Assembly: GCA_016720065.1 (NCBI GenBank)
Contig: JADJXY010000002.1
Coordinates: 1,377,001 to 1,441,000 of the forward strand
Direction of reading: 5' to 3'
Source: Betaproteobacteria bacterium
GTDB lineage: Bacteria; Pseudomonadota; Gammaproteobacteria; Burkholderiales; Rhodocyclaceae
DNA length: 64,000 nt
Part shown: positions 34,865 to 42,486 of the stretch, piece after piece
How the letters are laid out: each line of letters starts with the position of its first letter
How positions within the stretch are numbered: position 1 is the stretch's first letter
Program-made: the position numbers and the translations under genes
Notes under the pieces: generated by a model
Told to the model about the DNA's origin: nothing
The model's database searches: none
Seen by the model: the letters and a program-made list of their open reading frames with translations, nothing else

Positions 34865-35808
34865 CGCTTGGGCAGCACCTGGGTCGGGTCCACCGGTTTC
34901 CCCTGCTTGCGGACCTCGAAATGCAGCTTGACCGTTTCGCTGTCGGTATTGCCCATTTCGGCAATCTTCTGGCCCTTGCTCACCTGCTGTTTTTCTTCAA
35001 CCAGGAGCTTCCGGTTGTGGGCGTACACCGAGTTGAAGCCGTTCTTGTGCCCGATGATGACCAGCAGCCCATAGCCCTTGATGGCCGATCCGGCATAAAG
35101 CACCTTGCCATCGGCTGCCGCCAGGACCGCATCACCGGCCTTGCCGGAAAAATCGAGTCCCTTGGCGTTGGTTTCGCCGTATCCCGCCGCGACCTTGCCG
35201 GCCGTGGGCCAAGCCCAGACGACGTCGTCCGGTCCCGCAAGCACTTCGGGCTTGGGGTCTGGCTTGGCCTCGGGGCGGGATTCCGGCGTCGGCTTGGGGT
35301 CGGCCGGCTTCGCTTCCCCCTTGGCCGCGTCCCCGGCGCTCAGGCGGGCATGTGCCTCGTCCGAATAGGGTTCCTTGCCGACCTTGGGTTCCCGAACCAC
35401 GCCATCCACCGGCGCCGCCGCCACGGGAGCAGTGGAGGGTTTGTCGAGGGGTCTGGCCTCGACGACGGCGCCGCCGCCGACGGGGCGAGCAACCACGGCC
35501 CCGCCATCGGGGGCGCTGGGGGGGGCCACCCGCAATACCTGACCTTCCTTGAGGGAAGCAGGGTTGGTGATGTTGTTCCAGGCGGCGACGTCACGATAAT
35601 CCTGACCGTGTTCGAGGGCGATGCGGTAGAGCGTCTCTCCCCGTTTCACCGTGGTCCAGCCCGGCCCGCTGGGCACCGCCGCCGCAGCGGGGGGCGTCGC
35701 GGAGGCCCGGGATTGGGCGGTGGCCGAGCGATCGACGCTGGGCGCCGGCGCCTGGGTGAGGCAACCGGCAAGGGCAAGCGCCACAGGCAGAACGAGCAGG
35801 CGAGTCAT
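34861..35808 (-). CDS. nlpD: Murein hydrolase activator NlpD
   Basis: 315 aa lipoprotein: signal peptide with lipobox ALAGC, a LysM peptidoglycan-binding domain (TVKRGETLYRIALEHGQDYRDV), a Pro/Ala/Lys linker, and a C-terminal LytM (M23) domain. The metal-binding histidine of the HxxxD motif is replaced (NAKGLDF), so the domain is catalytically dead, as in E. coli NlpD, which activates the amidase AmiC. The ATG at 35808 is selected because it overlaps the pcm stop as ATGA. Confidence 0.94.
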   Translation of the reverse strand: MTRLLVLPVALALAGCLTQAPAPSVDRSATAQSRASATPPAAAAVPSGPGWTTVKRGETLYRIALEHGQDYRDVAAWNNITNPASLKEGQVLRVAPPSAPDGGAVVARPVGGGAVVEARPLDKPSTAPVAAAPVDGVVREPKVGKEPYSDEAHARLSAGDAAKGEAKPADPKPTPESRPEAKPDPKPEVLAGPDDVVWAWPTAGKVAAGYGETNAKGLDFSGKAGDAVLAAADGKVLYAGSAIKGYGLLVIIGHKNGFNSVYAHNRKLLVEEKQQVSKGQKIAEMGNTDSETVKLHFEVRKQGKPVDPTQVLPKR

Positions 35809-36464
35809 TGGATTCCGCAAAGCAAGGGTACGAAGCGGACCGCATCCAGGCGCGTCTCGACGAAGCCCTGGGAGGTCCGCTCTATGAAGGAAAGATACTG
35901 TTCACCGGCGCCCACTGGCAAGATCATTCGTCCGCCGACGGCGAGTTGTTCCAGAAGGGGCTGCGGAATGCGCGGGCTGGCCGCGGCGACGATGATGCTG
36001 TCGAAGGGTGCCGCCTCCGGCAATCCGAGCTGGCCGTCGGCGTGTTTCAGGCGAACGTTGAATTGCTGGAGCTGCCGCATGTGGGCCTTGGCCTTTTCCA
36101 GGAGCGGCCCCAGGCGCTCCACGGCGTACACTTCCTTGGTCAGTGCTCCGAGCACCGCCGCCTGGTAACCGCAACCGGCACCCACCTCCAGCGTCTTTCC
36201 CAGGCTCGGGCGGCCATTGAGCAGAACCTCGATCATGCGGGCCACCACGTAAGGCTGCGAAATGGTCTGGCCCATGCCCAGCGGCAGCGCCGTATCTTCG
36301 TAGGCCCGCGAGGCAAGCGCCTCCTCGACGAAGATGTGGCGGGGCACCGCAGCCATCGCCGCGAGGACCGCTTCGTTGCGGATGCCCTGCTCCCGCAGAC
36401 GTTCGATCATCCGCGACCGGGTACGCTGGGAGGTCATGCCGATGCCGGAGAGACCGCCGTTCAT
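35805..36464 (-). CDS. pcm: Protein-L-isoaspartate O-methyltransferase
   Basis: 219 aa. SAM-binding motif LEVGAGCGYQAAVLG, and the PCMT signatures PRHIFVEEAL and GQTISQPYVVARM. The enzyme methylates isoaspartyl residues to repair aged proteins and fits a stationary-phase operon with rpoS. It starts inside the surE stop codon. Confidence 0.96.
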   Translation of the reverse strand: MNGGLSGIGMTSQRTRSRMIERLREQGIRNEAVLAAMAAVPRHIFVEEALASRAYEDTALPLGMGQTISQPYVVARMIEVLLNGRPSLGKTLEVGAGCGYQAAVLGALTKEVYAVERLGPLLEKAKAHMRQLQQFNVRLKHADGQLGLPEAAPFDSIIVAAASPRIPQPLLEQLAVGGRMILPVGAGEQYLSFIERTSQGFVETRLDAVRFVPLLCGIQ

Positions 36465-37201
36465 CGCATCCAGTCACGCACCAGCGGAAGCTGGCTCACA
36501 TGGGTGAGGTCGATCTGCAAGGGCGTCACGGAAACCGAACCGGCCTCGACCGCATGGAAGTCGGTGCCCGGTCCCGCGTCCTGGGCCGCGCCTGCTGCCC
36601 CGACCCAATAGACCGTCTCCTGACGGGGTGACTGCATGCGAACCACGGGTTCGGCCTTGTGCCGCTTGCCCAGGCGGGTGACGGCAAACCCTGCGAGTTC
36701 TTCGTAGGGCAGATCGGGAACATTGACGTTGAGCAGCAGAGGGTCGCGTACGGGATTGCGCAGGTAGCGCTCGACGAGTTCCCGCGCCACCCGGCCGGCG
36801 GTTGCAAAATGAGCGCCCGAGAAGCTGGTCAGGGAGACCGCCACGGACGGAATACCGAGCAGAAAACCTTCGGTCGCCGCCGCTACGGTACCGGAGTAGA
36901 GGGTATCGTCGCCCATGTTGGCACCCTGGTTGATCCCCGACACGATCATGTCGGGCAGGGTAGCGAGAAGCCCGGTCACCGCCAGATGAACACAATCCGT
37001 CGGCGTTCCATTGACGTAATAAAAACCGTTCGACGCCTGCTTGAGCGTCAGGGGGCGATCCAGGGTCAGGGAATTACTGGCCCCACTGCGATTGCGCTCA
37101 GGCGCGACGACGATGACTTCCGCCACCGGCGCAAGAGCCTCGACAAGCGCCTCGATTCCGGGAGCGTAATAACCATCGTCGTTACTGACCAATATGCGCA
37201 T
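36461..37201 (-). CDS. surE: 5'/3'-nucleotidase SurE
   Basis: 246 aa survival protein E. The metal-binding SNDDGYYAPGI at the N-terminus and SGINQGANMGDDTLYSGTV define the nucleoside-monophosphate phosphatase family. First gene of a surE-pcm-nlpD-rpoS run in which each gene overlaps the next by four bases. Confidence 0.96.
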   Translation of the reverse strand: MRILVSNDDGYYAPGIEALVEALAPVAEVIVVAPERNRSGASNSLTLDRPLTLKQASNGFYYVNGTPTDCVHLAVTGLLATLPDMIVSGINQGANMGDDTLYSGTVAAATEGFLLGIPSVAVSLTSFSGAHFATAGRVARELVERYLRNPVRDPLLLNVNVPDLPYEELAGFAVTRLGKRHKAEPVVRMQSPRQETVYWVGAAGAAQDAGPGTDFHAVEAGSVSVTPLQIDLTHVSQLPLVRDWMR

Positions 37202-37211
37202 TCAAATCCCG

Positions 37212-37526
37212 TCAAATCACCAAGGATTCAATTTTGCCGCCGCCATTCAACCAGGCTTCGACCCATTTCGGCTTCCGGCCACGGCCCGTCCAGGCCAGGC
37301 TGGAATCCTTGGGATGCCGATACTTGACCGGTACGACCCCCCGGCTGCGAGAGGGCTTGGATTCCCCTCCGACCAGTTCTTCCAGGGAGAAACCCCGGGA
37401 TTTGGCAAAAGCTTTGGTTTCTTCCAGAGCCTTGGCTCTCTCGCGCCCTTCTCGCTTTTTCAATTCGGCGGGAATTTTTTGCAGCAGATCGCGCAATTGC
37501 TTGTCGGAAAATTTAGAGAATTCCAT
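37212..37526 (-). CDS. H-NS family nucleoid protein
   Basis: 104 aa. An N-terminal coiled-coil oligomerisation region (about 1-50) and the C-terminal AT-hook-like DNA-binding motif AWTGRGRKPKWVEAWL. This corresponds to H-NS/BpH3-type silencers of betaproteobacteria. It lies just upstream of surE on the same strand (10 bp), and also close to the mobile element, a typical silencing target. No promoter could be assigned with confidence in the 266 bp before it. Confidence 0.92.
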   Translation of the reverse strand: MEFSKFSDKQLRDLLQKIPAELKKREGRERAKALEETKAFAKSRGFSLEELVGGESKPSRSRGVVPVKYRHPKDSSLAWTGRGRKPKWVEAWLNGGGKIESLVI

Positions 37527-37792
37527 GATTACCTCCGTGGTTGAATCGGAGGCAATTTAAGTTTTCCGCCAATTCTTTTCAAGCCTCAATAATCCCGGGG
37601 TAAATCAAGTACACCCGGAAATCACGCGAAATGCCGATGCCACCATGGTTTCGGCCTTTTGTCCGCGGCCGTCATTCTAGCATTGTCATCCGCTGCCTCC
37701 CCGAAACGTTATCCTTTGGTACGCCCTCGTAACAACTTGCAACAGCGCGGCGGCGGCCTGTCTGCTATCGTAAATCGCCGTTCCATCCAGCC

Positions 37793-38110
37793 ATGAACCC
37801 AACCCGTCCCGCCCTCGCCTTCCTTGCCTGCACCCTGCTGGCCGGTAGCGCCTGGGCGGACCGCCGTCACCACAGCCATTTCGGCTTCTATGTGGGGGTA
37901 CCCTGGGTCTATCCGGCGCCTTACTACTACTACGAACCCGCACCCCGGGTCATCGTCCTGCCTCCCTCGCCGCCTCCGGTGTATATCGAACAGGTACCGG
38001 CACCCGCCGCCAGTTCCTGGTATTACTGCGATGCGGCCCGCGCCTATTACCCTTACGTCCGGGAATGTCCTGGCGGCTGGATTCCCGTCTCCCCTGCCCC
38101 TCCCCGTTGA
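37793..38110 (+). CDS. Exported Tyr/Pro-rich small protein
   Basis: 105 aa. Clear signal peptide (1-22, ending SAWA). The mature part is rich in Tyr, Pro and His (YPAPYYYYEP), then a segment SSWYYCDAARAYYPYVREC common in betaproteobacterial hypothetical periplasmic proteins, with two conserved cysteines likely disulfide-bonded. Function unknown. It is followed by a glycine-zipper lipoprotein after 2 bp. Confidence 0.8.
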   Translation: MNPTRPALAFLACTLLAGSAWADRRHHSHFGFYVGVPWVYPAPYYYYEPAPRVIVLPPSPPPVYIEQVPAPAASSWYYCDAARAYYPYVRECPGGWIPVSPAPPR

Positions 38111-38112
38111 TC

Positions 38113-38661
38113 ATGATGACCTCGCGTACCCTTGTCGCCACCCTGTGCGGCACCGCCCTTCTGGCAGCCTGTGCCAGTCTGCCCAGCGGCCCCAGCGTTC
38201 TCGTATTGCCGGGAACCGGCCGAACCTTCGAGCAATTCCGCGTCGATGAAGTGGAGTGCCGCGATTACGCCTTCAATCAGGTTGGGGGTAAAACGGCCGA
38301 GGAAGCCGCCAACGAGTCCACCGCCAAGAGTGCGGCTCTGGGAACGGCCATTGGCGCCCTGGCCGGTGCCGCTCTGGGGGGCCGCCACGGCGCGGCTTTC
38401 GGCGCAGGATCAGGCCTTCTGATCGGCGCCGCGGCGGGGTCGGGCGGCGGCTATCGTTCGTCCTACGCCACCCAGCGCCAGTACGACAACGCCTACGTCC
38501 AGTGCATGTACGCCCGCGGTCATCGGGTTCCCGTACCGGCAGGCATGGCACCGACAACGGCCGGCGGCACCACGGCAGCCGCCCCCACCACTGCTCCCTC
38601 GTCCAATCCTCCCCCGCCTCCCCCCGGCAGCCCGCCGCCGCCGCCCCCGGGCGTCCGCTAG
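38113..38661 (+). CDS. Glycine-zipper lipoprotein with proline-rich tail
   Basis: 182 aa. Signal peptide with lipobox LAAC. A Gly/Ala-rich glycine-zipper segment (about 75-115, e.g. GTAIGALAGAALGG) is flanked by a conserved polar region with cysteines (VECRDYAF, YVQCMYARGH). The C-terminus is a low-complexity proline tract. Probably an outer-membrane lipoprotein co-transcribed with the preceding gene. Function unknown. Confidence 0.8.
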   Translation: MMTSRTLVATLCGTALLAACASLPSGPSVLVLPGTGRTFEQFRVDEVECRDYAFNQVGGKTAEEAANESTAKSAALGTAIGALAGAALGGRHGAAFGAGSGLLIGAAAGSGGGYRSSYATQRQYDNAYVQCMYARGHRVPVPAGMAPTTAGGTTAAAPTTAPSSNPPPPPPGSPPPPPPGVR

Positions 38662-38999
38662 CGCTTCCCCAGGGCGGTCGCCTCCGCCCACAGTGCCCGG
38701 CCAAAGGCCTTCCAGGCCGGTCCTCCATGACTGAGAAAGCCTTCCTGGGCGCTTTCCTGAAGAGTGCGCAGCATGATGGCCGCCAGGCCGAACAGGTCGA
38801 CCTTGGCCCGCTGGAGTGGATCGGGGTGCTCACTCATTGCCATCTCCCGCGCCTCTTCGGCGGCGTGGAGGAGGGCTTCACGGGCCAGAAGCCGCACCTG
38901 TACGTCGTCCGTCCAATCGATGCCCAGGATGACCCCCTTGCGCTCGATCTCCAGTTCGATGGCCCGCGTGGCCTCGTCGTAATTCTCGAATCCGCTCAC
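38658..38999 (-). CDS. Conserved hypothetical protein
   Basis: 113 aa from a GTG start with AGGA six bases upstream. An upstream ATG at 39044 lies inside the tRNA terminator and is rejected. The protein is helical and acidic-basic mixed (YDEATRAIELEIERKG, EHPDPLQRAKVDLFGLAAIML). I do not recognise a family. It is the last chromosomal gene before the mobile element, and its stop codon overlaps that of the convergent lipoprotein gene by 4 bp. Confidence 0.6.
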   Translation of the reverse strand: MSGFENYDEATRAIELEIERKGVILGIDWTDDVQVRLLAREALLHAAEEAREMAMSEHPDPLQRAKVDLFGLAAIMLRTLQESAQEGFLSHGGPAWKAFGRALWAEATALGKR

Positions 39000-39020
39000 T
39001 TCAATTCCTGTTCCGGTATT

Positions 39021-39058
39021 CCAAAGGAAAAAGGGGATCAGCATCTCTGCTGATCCCC
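39021..39058 (-). terminator. tRNA terminator
   Basis: GGGGATCAGC at 39033-39042 pairs perfectly with 39049-39058 around a 6-nt loop, followed on the minus strand by TTTTTCC. It sits 10 bp past the CCA end of the tRNA-Pro 3' fragment and would have terminated the intact tRNA transcript. Confidence 0.88.
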
Positions 39059-39068
39059 CTTGTTCTTT

Positions 39069-39113
39069 GGTCGGGGCGGCGGGATTCGAACTCGCGACCC
39101 CTTGCACCCCATC
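39069..39113 (-). tRNA. tRNA-Pro(GGG) 3' fragment, integration site of the element
   Basis: The minus strand reads ATGGGGTG (anticodon loop with GGG), a T-arm with TTCGAAT, the acceptor strand CGCCCCG, then A73 and CCA. G72 with A73 is typical of proline tRNA. Upstream of the anticodon loop the sequence no longer pairs as a tRNA, so only the 3' 45 nt are present. This is the chromosomal attachment half left by insertion of the element; the intact gene should be restored at the other end, outside the window. Confidence 0.85.
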
Positions 39114-39303
39114 AGGGTAAAAGCGCATCCCAGAGCATCCAACGACATCCCAGAAACCATCTCAACACATTGTTTTGTATGTAGAAAAACACCTTTACCA
39201 TTCCAGCATCGTCCCATACAATCCAACCACATCCGGCAAAGTTGTGGGGGGAAATGTGGGGGGAATTTTACCCCACTGACCTCCCCCCGGCAAGGAGGCA
39301 AGC
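39114..39303. promoter_or_regulatory. Integrase arm-type repeats and integrase promoter region
   Basis: Two tandem TGTGGGGGGAA repeats lie at about 39242-39264, next to ATTTTACCCCA. The motif (A/G)CATCC recurs several times between 39124 and 39240. Such repeats are typical arm-binding sites of P4-type integrases at attL. GGCAAGGAGG precedes the integrase ATG as its ribosome-binding site. Confidence 0.6.
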
Positions 39304-40746
39304 ATGGGTAAGCTGACCGTCAAGGAACTTGAGGCACTTGGCAACAAGGACCACGACAAAAAACTTCGTGAAGATGGCGGCCTGATTGGGTCGGTGCGTT
39401 GCGGCGCCAGCGGGGTGTCGGTCTACTTCGATTGGCGCTATCGCTTCGACGGCAAGGTGAAGCAAATCGCTGTCGGTGCTTGGCCCAAACTATCTCTCGC
39501 ATCGATCCGCTCCGAACGAGACCGGCTGAAAGTAGAGGTTGACGGTGGATCCGATCCAACAGAACGCCGCAAAGCGGAACGACTCAAGGTCAAAGTCGAC
39601 CAGTTAGAAGAAGTAGAAAAACAACAGAAGAGGCTTGACGAAATTGTCGCCCAGCAGGCTAGGCTCACCGTCCAAGGGCTATTCGAGCACTGGGCCGAGG
39701 TCGATCTGATACGTCGCAAAGATGGGGGTAAAGAAGTCCGGCGGATGTTCGAGAAAGATGTGCTACCGAAGCTGGGCACCCTCCTCGTCGCGGATGTCAA
39801 GAAAGGGCACATTACGCTGGTCACGGATCCTCTGTTAGCAAGAGGCGTGAACCGGATGGCCAAACTTGTATTTTCTTTAGTTCGGCAGATGTTCCGGTTT
39901 GCAGTTGATCGAGACTATATCGAAGCCGACCCAACCGCCAGTATCCGAAAGGTCAAGATTGGCGGCCCGGACACTGAACGTGAACGCGTTCTGAGCCGAG
40001 CCGAAATTCAAACACTGTTCCACCAATTGCCCACCGCAAGACTAATGCCGCAAACAGAGGCTGCAGTTTGGATCGTCCTTGCAACACTCTGCCGAATCGG
40101 GGAGTTATCGAGCGCGAAATGGTCTGACATTGACCTTGACAACCAACGCTGGCGAATTCCTGAAACCAAGAATGGCAAACCTCACGAAGTCTATTTGTCT
40201 GACTTTGCTGTTGCGCACTTCCGGAAAGTGAAAGCACTTAACAACACCGATATTGCTTGGGTTTATCCGGGTCGAAATGGTAAAAAGGCACTCTCCAGCA
40301 AGTCGATCACCAAGCAGCTAGGGGATAGGCAACGCAGTAGCGAGCCAATGAAACGGCGCAGCAAATCTACCTCTGCCTTGACACTACCAGGGGGAAAATG
40401 GGGACCTCATGACTTGAGGAGAACTGGCGCCACAATCATGACTCAGCTACATGTGCTACCCGATGTCGTCGAGCATTGTCTGAATCATATCGAAGAGAAT
40501 CGTACGAAGCGCGTTTATCAACGGCATACTTACGATCGTGAAATGCAGGCTGCCTGGAAGATCCTTGGTAAGCATTTGACTCGACTGACGGCACTCAATA
40601 TGACCAATGCTGCAGCCTCAGACGTCAAGAACACACCTCCCAAGAAAGCACCGGCAGCTCGCAAGAAAGCCGCCTCAAAGCCCGCTAATCAACGGCACCT
40701 CCACGCACCGTCGCCGGAAACCGCACCCACTGCACAAATGAACTGA
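39304..40746 (+). CDS. int: P4-type tyrosine recombinase (integrase)
   Basis: 480 aa. N-terminal DUF4102-like arm-binding domain (SVYFDWRYRFDGKVKQIAVG), SAM-like core-binding domain, then the catalytic domain: R264 (LCRIGELSS), H369-x-x-R372 (HDLRRTGATIM) and nucleophile Y410 (RHTYDREMQAAW). A Lys/Ala-rich tail follows. It should insert and excise the element at tRNA-Pro. Its 3' end overlaps the convergent nuclease-like gene by 72 bp. Confidence 0.95.
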   Translation: MGKLTVKELEALGNKDHDKKLREDGGLIGSVRCGASGVSVYFDWRYRFDGKVKQIAVGAWPKLSLASIRSERDRLKVEVDGGSDPTERRKAERLKVKVDQLEEVEKQQKRLDEIVAQQARLTVQGLFEHWAEVDLIRRKDGGKEVRRMFEKDVLPKLGTLLVADVKKGHITLVTDPLLARGVNRMAKLVFSLVRQMFRFAVDRDYIEADPTASIRKVKIGGPDTERERVLSRAEIQTLFHQLPTARLMPQTEAAVWIVLATLCRIGELSSAKWSDIDLDNQRWRIPETKNGKPHEVYLSDFAVAHFRKVKALNNTDIAWVYPGRNGKKALSSKSITKQLGDRQRSSEPMKRRSKSTSALTLPGGKWGPHDLRRTGATIMTQLHVLPDVVEHCLNHIEENRTKRVYQRHTYDREMQAAWKILGKHLTRLTALNMTNAAASDVKNTPPKKAPAARKKAASKPANQRHLHAPSPETAPTAQMN

Positions 40747-41211
40747 GCGCGAACATCGGGGGGTTGCTTTTCCGATCAGAATCGCTTCCCTCCGTTGGAT
40801 CAACGCTTTCACCTCGACAACATCGAGCAATCCGACTCGGTGAGCAACGCGGCGGCCCGATGGTCCTTGCACGATCACATAGGCATGCAAGGCCACCTGC
40901 CTTCCTGTCTCCGCCATAACAGCCACCCGCTGCGCCGAAAGTTCGATCACGTCGGCGAGGGATACACAGTCACGCTGCCGATTTTTCAGCTCGATAAGGA
41001 TAATGATCCCAGCAGGATCACGGTATCCACGGTCGACCTTAGCCGTCAGGGTTATTGGACCACGAGCCCGGAATAGCTGCTCTGCATAGACAAGCGTCGC
41101 TCGTCGCAACTCCCGCGGTAACCAAGCTTGATCCCTTTGGCGTTTCAAGCGATGAAGCACCCAGATAAGCAAGAGGATCAACATGGCACCAGCAATCATC
41201 TGTTCAATCAT
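40675..41211 (-). CDS. Membrane-anchored Cas4-like PD-(D/E)XK protein
   Basis: 178 aa. One N-terminal membrane helix (residues 5-19) precedes a nuclease-like core: D60 (AKVDRG), E74-x-K76 (ILIELKNR) and Q94 match the PD-(D/E)XK motifs. The C-terminus has the C160-x2-C163-x5-C169 cluster seen in Cas4-type iron-sulfur nucleases. The first Fe-S cysteine region expected at the Cas4 N-terminus is not in this protein; a matching segment is in the upstream gene (8-bp overlap). Activity is inference. Confidence 0.6.
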   Translation of the reverse strand: MIEQMIAGAMLILLLIWVLHRLKRQRDQAWLPRELRRATLVYAEQLFRARGPITLTAKVDRGYRDPAGIIILIELKNRQRDCVSLADVIELSAQRVAVMAETGRQVALHAYVIVQGPSGRRVAHRVGLLDVVEVKALIQRREAILIGKATPRCSRSVHLCSGCGFRRRCVEVPLISGL

Positions 41212-41662
41212 TGCCTACCCTCCGCCGGTATAGCCTTGCCGCTATCTTGACCACGGGACGAAGCAAAGCGCGCATCAGCCGAATCAGCCACGGATGCGCC
41301 GCGAGCATCCGGCAAACGGCTGGTGCCGCGCGGTAGTAGGTAAGGATCATGCCTCGGCCAAGCATTGAGGGAGGCAGCACCAGCTCACGAAATGCTCGCA
41401 GCACCGAGAACCCATACCCTTCGTCATAGACCGGTTGGGCAATGAAGCACGGCCCCTTGCCTCCGGGCTGCGTCTGCCGTTCCAGATAGAAGCGCCGATG
41501 CTCTCGGCCCCCTCGAGCCATGTCCTTTCGTTGTTGGACTGAGTACCGCCGACCATAGCGATGCTCGAATAGCACTAGGCGCTCGCAGACCCCCATCTGG
41601 GCAAGCGACGAGGCGCTGACACGCTGGCACCGGCCGGATCGTGGCCGGCTATTGGCGCTCAC
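41204..41662 (-). CDS. Cas4-N-terminus-like protein with CFI-box C-terminus
   Basis: 152 aa from a GTG that overlaps the upstream stop as GTGA and has GGGGAG six bases before it. Residues 15-60 (SASSLAQMGVCERLVLFEHR ... GGREHRRFY) look like the N-terminal cysteine segment of Cas4 nucleases. The C-terminal half begins CFIAQPVYDEGYG and continues LRAFRELVLPPSMLGRG, which matches the CFI-box C-terminal domain, ending in an amphipathic Arg-rich helix. It is translationally coupled to the nuclease-core gene. Confidence 0.55.
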   Translation of the reverse strand: MSANSRPRSGRCQRVSASSLAQMGVCERLVLFEHRYGRRYSVQQRKDMARGGREHRRFYLERQTQPGGKGPCFIAQPVYDEGYGFSVLRAFRELVLPPSMLGRGMILTYYRAAPAVCRMLAAHPWLIRLMRALLRPVVKIAARLYRRRVGND

Positions 41663-42153
41663 GAAATGCTCCCCTGCCGGGTCCGCATTGCCTGCCAGAG
41701 GCAATACTCCCGGTCGATCATGTAATCAATCCGCGCCGCAGTGAAACGTCGGCTTGCCTCGGGAATTCTGTGCGTCACCAACCAGTAAAGCAGCACGAAG
41801 CACAGCGAGGCTGGCAGGGCCACCCATCCCAAGACGACCGCGGAGGACCCAATGGTCGCCGAGATTAGCAGCAGGTCACCTGTGCCAGGCCACCGGCGTC
41901 TCCCTTCGCCAACTAAATTCGCCCCCTCGCCCGTCGTGTGGTCGATGAGAGCCAACACGCGGCCCGGTCGCGGGCCTACGACCACCACGCTCACCTCGTC
42001 CTCAAGCCTCATTGAACCAAGCGGCTGATCCAATGCGAGATCGGCCACTTGCCCCCCATCCTGTCTGACTCGCAGCAGATAGCCGCTGCCTGCGTGATCG
42101 CGCAATATGTCGTCCACCCAGCCGTGGATAGCCAGGAAGTCTTTCTGATCCAT
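41659..42153 (-). CDS. Two-helix membrane protein of the element
   Basis: 164 aa. The N-terminal half (1-90) is soluble and looks like an SH3-like or beta-barrel domain (GYLLRVRQDGGQVADLALDQP). Two adjacent hydrophobic segments follow (about 95-135). I do not recognise a family. It precedes and is coupled to the CFI-box gene, so the three genes probably form one unit. Confidence 0.6.
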   Translation of the reverse strand: MDQKDFLAIHGWVDDILRDHAGSGYLLRVRQDGGQVADLALDQPLGSMRLEDEVSVVVVGPRPGRVLALIDHTTGEGANLVGEGRRRWPGTGDLLLISATIGSSAVVLGWVALPASLCFVLLYWLVTHRIPEASRRFTAARIDYMIDREYCLWQAMRTRQGSIS

Positions 42154-42180
42154 AGATATATCCTTAGTCGCACGGCTCGC

Positions 42181-42486
42181 TCAACGATCGGCGATCGGTT
42201 CGCCGAACACCTCCGAGGCGAACGGCATGGCGATCGCTGGCACTGCCGGCAACTCTGCGGCGGGACCACTTACATCGGCCACCTGAACCAAGCGCGGCAC
42301 CATGCCACCGCCGGCGAGGCTCAACTGACCAATCACCCCTTCGCGCGCCAGCAACCGCAACCGGTTGATCCGTTTCGTCCCCTTCTTGAAGCGGATCAGG
42401 TCGTCGTACAACTGCGGGTCATCCACTCGGTCCAACTCGAACAGCAAGCGGATCGTCTCGTGCTCTGGCGTCTTCTTCTCGCTCAT
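42181..42486 (-). CDS. Small ParM-partner-like (StbB-like) protein
   Basis: 101 aa. Basic N-terminal helices (YDDLIRFKKGTKRINRLRLL) resemble the DNA-binding part of small partners encoded after ParM/StbA. The C-terminus is low-complexity. The ATG overlaps the stop codon of the ParM-like gene (TGATG), supporting a functional pair. The assignment as a centromere-binding adaptor is inference from size, position and charge. Confidence 0.55.
   Translation of the reverse strand: MSEKKTPEHETIRLLFELDRVDDPQLYDDLIRFKKGTKRINRLRLLAREGVIGQLSLAGGGMVPRLVQVADVSGPAAELPAVPAIAMPFASEVFGEPIADR

Noticed and set aside
39054..39117. Reading the tRNA-Pro region as a complete tRNA gene
   Set aside because: The part 5' of the anticodon loop cannot pair with the 3' anticodon stem and gives no D-arm. 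Only the 3' portion is tRNA.
39000..39128. Longer start (ATG at 39044 or 39128) for the last chromosomal gene
   Set aside because: These starts lie inside the tRNA fragment and its terminator. A GTG with a ribosome-binding site at 38999 is the better start.
39114..39303. CRISPR-like array from the repeated (A/G)CATCC words
   Set aside because: The words are too short and irregularly spaced and there is no repeat-spacer structure. Integrase arm sites explain them better. No CRISPR array was seen in the window.
40675..41704. Cas4-like gene as part of a CRISPR-Cas system
   Set aside because: No cas1, cas2, effector or array is nearby. The context is an integrative element, so a stand-alone nuclease is more likely.
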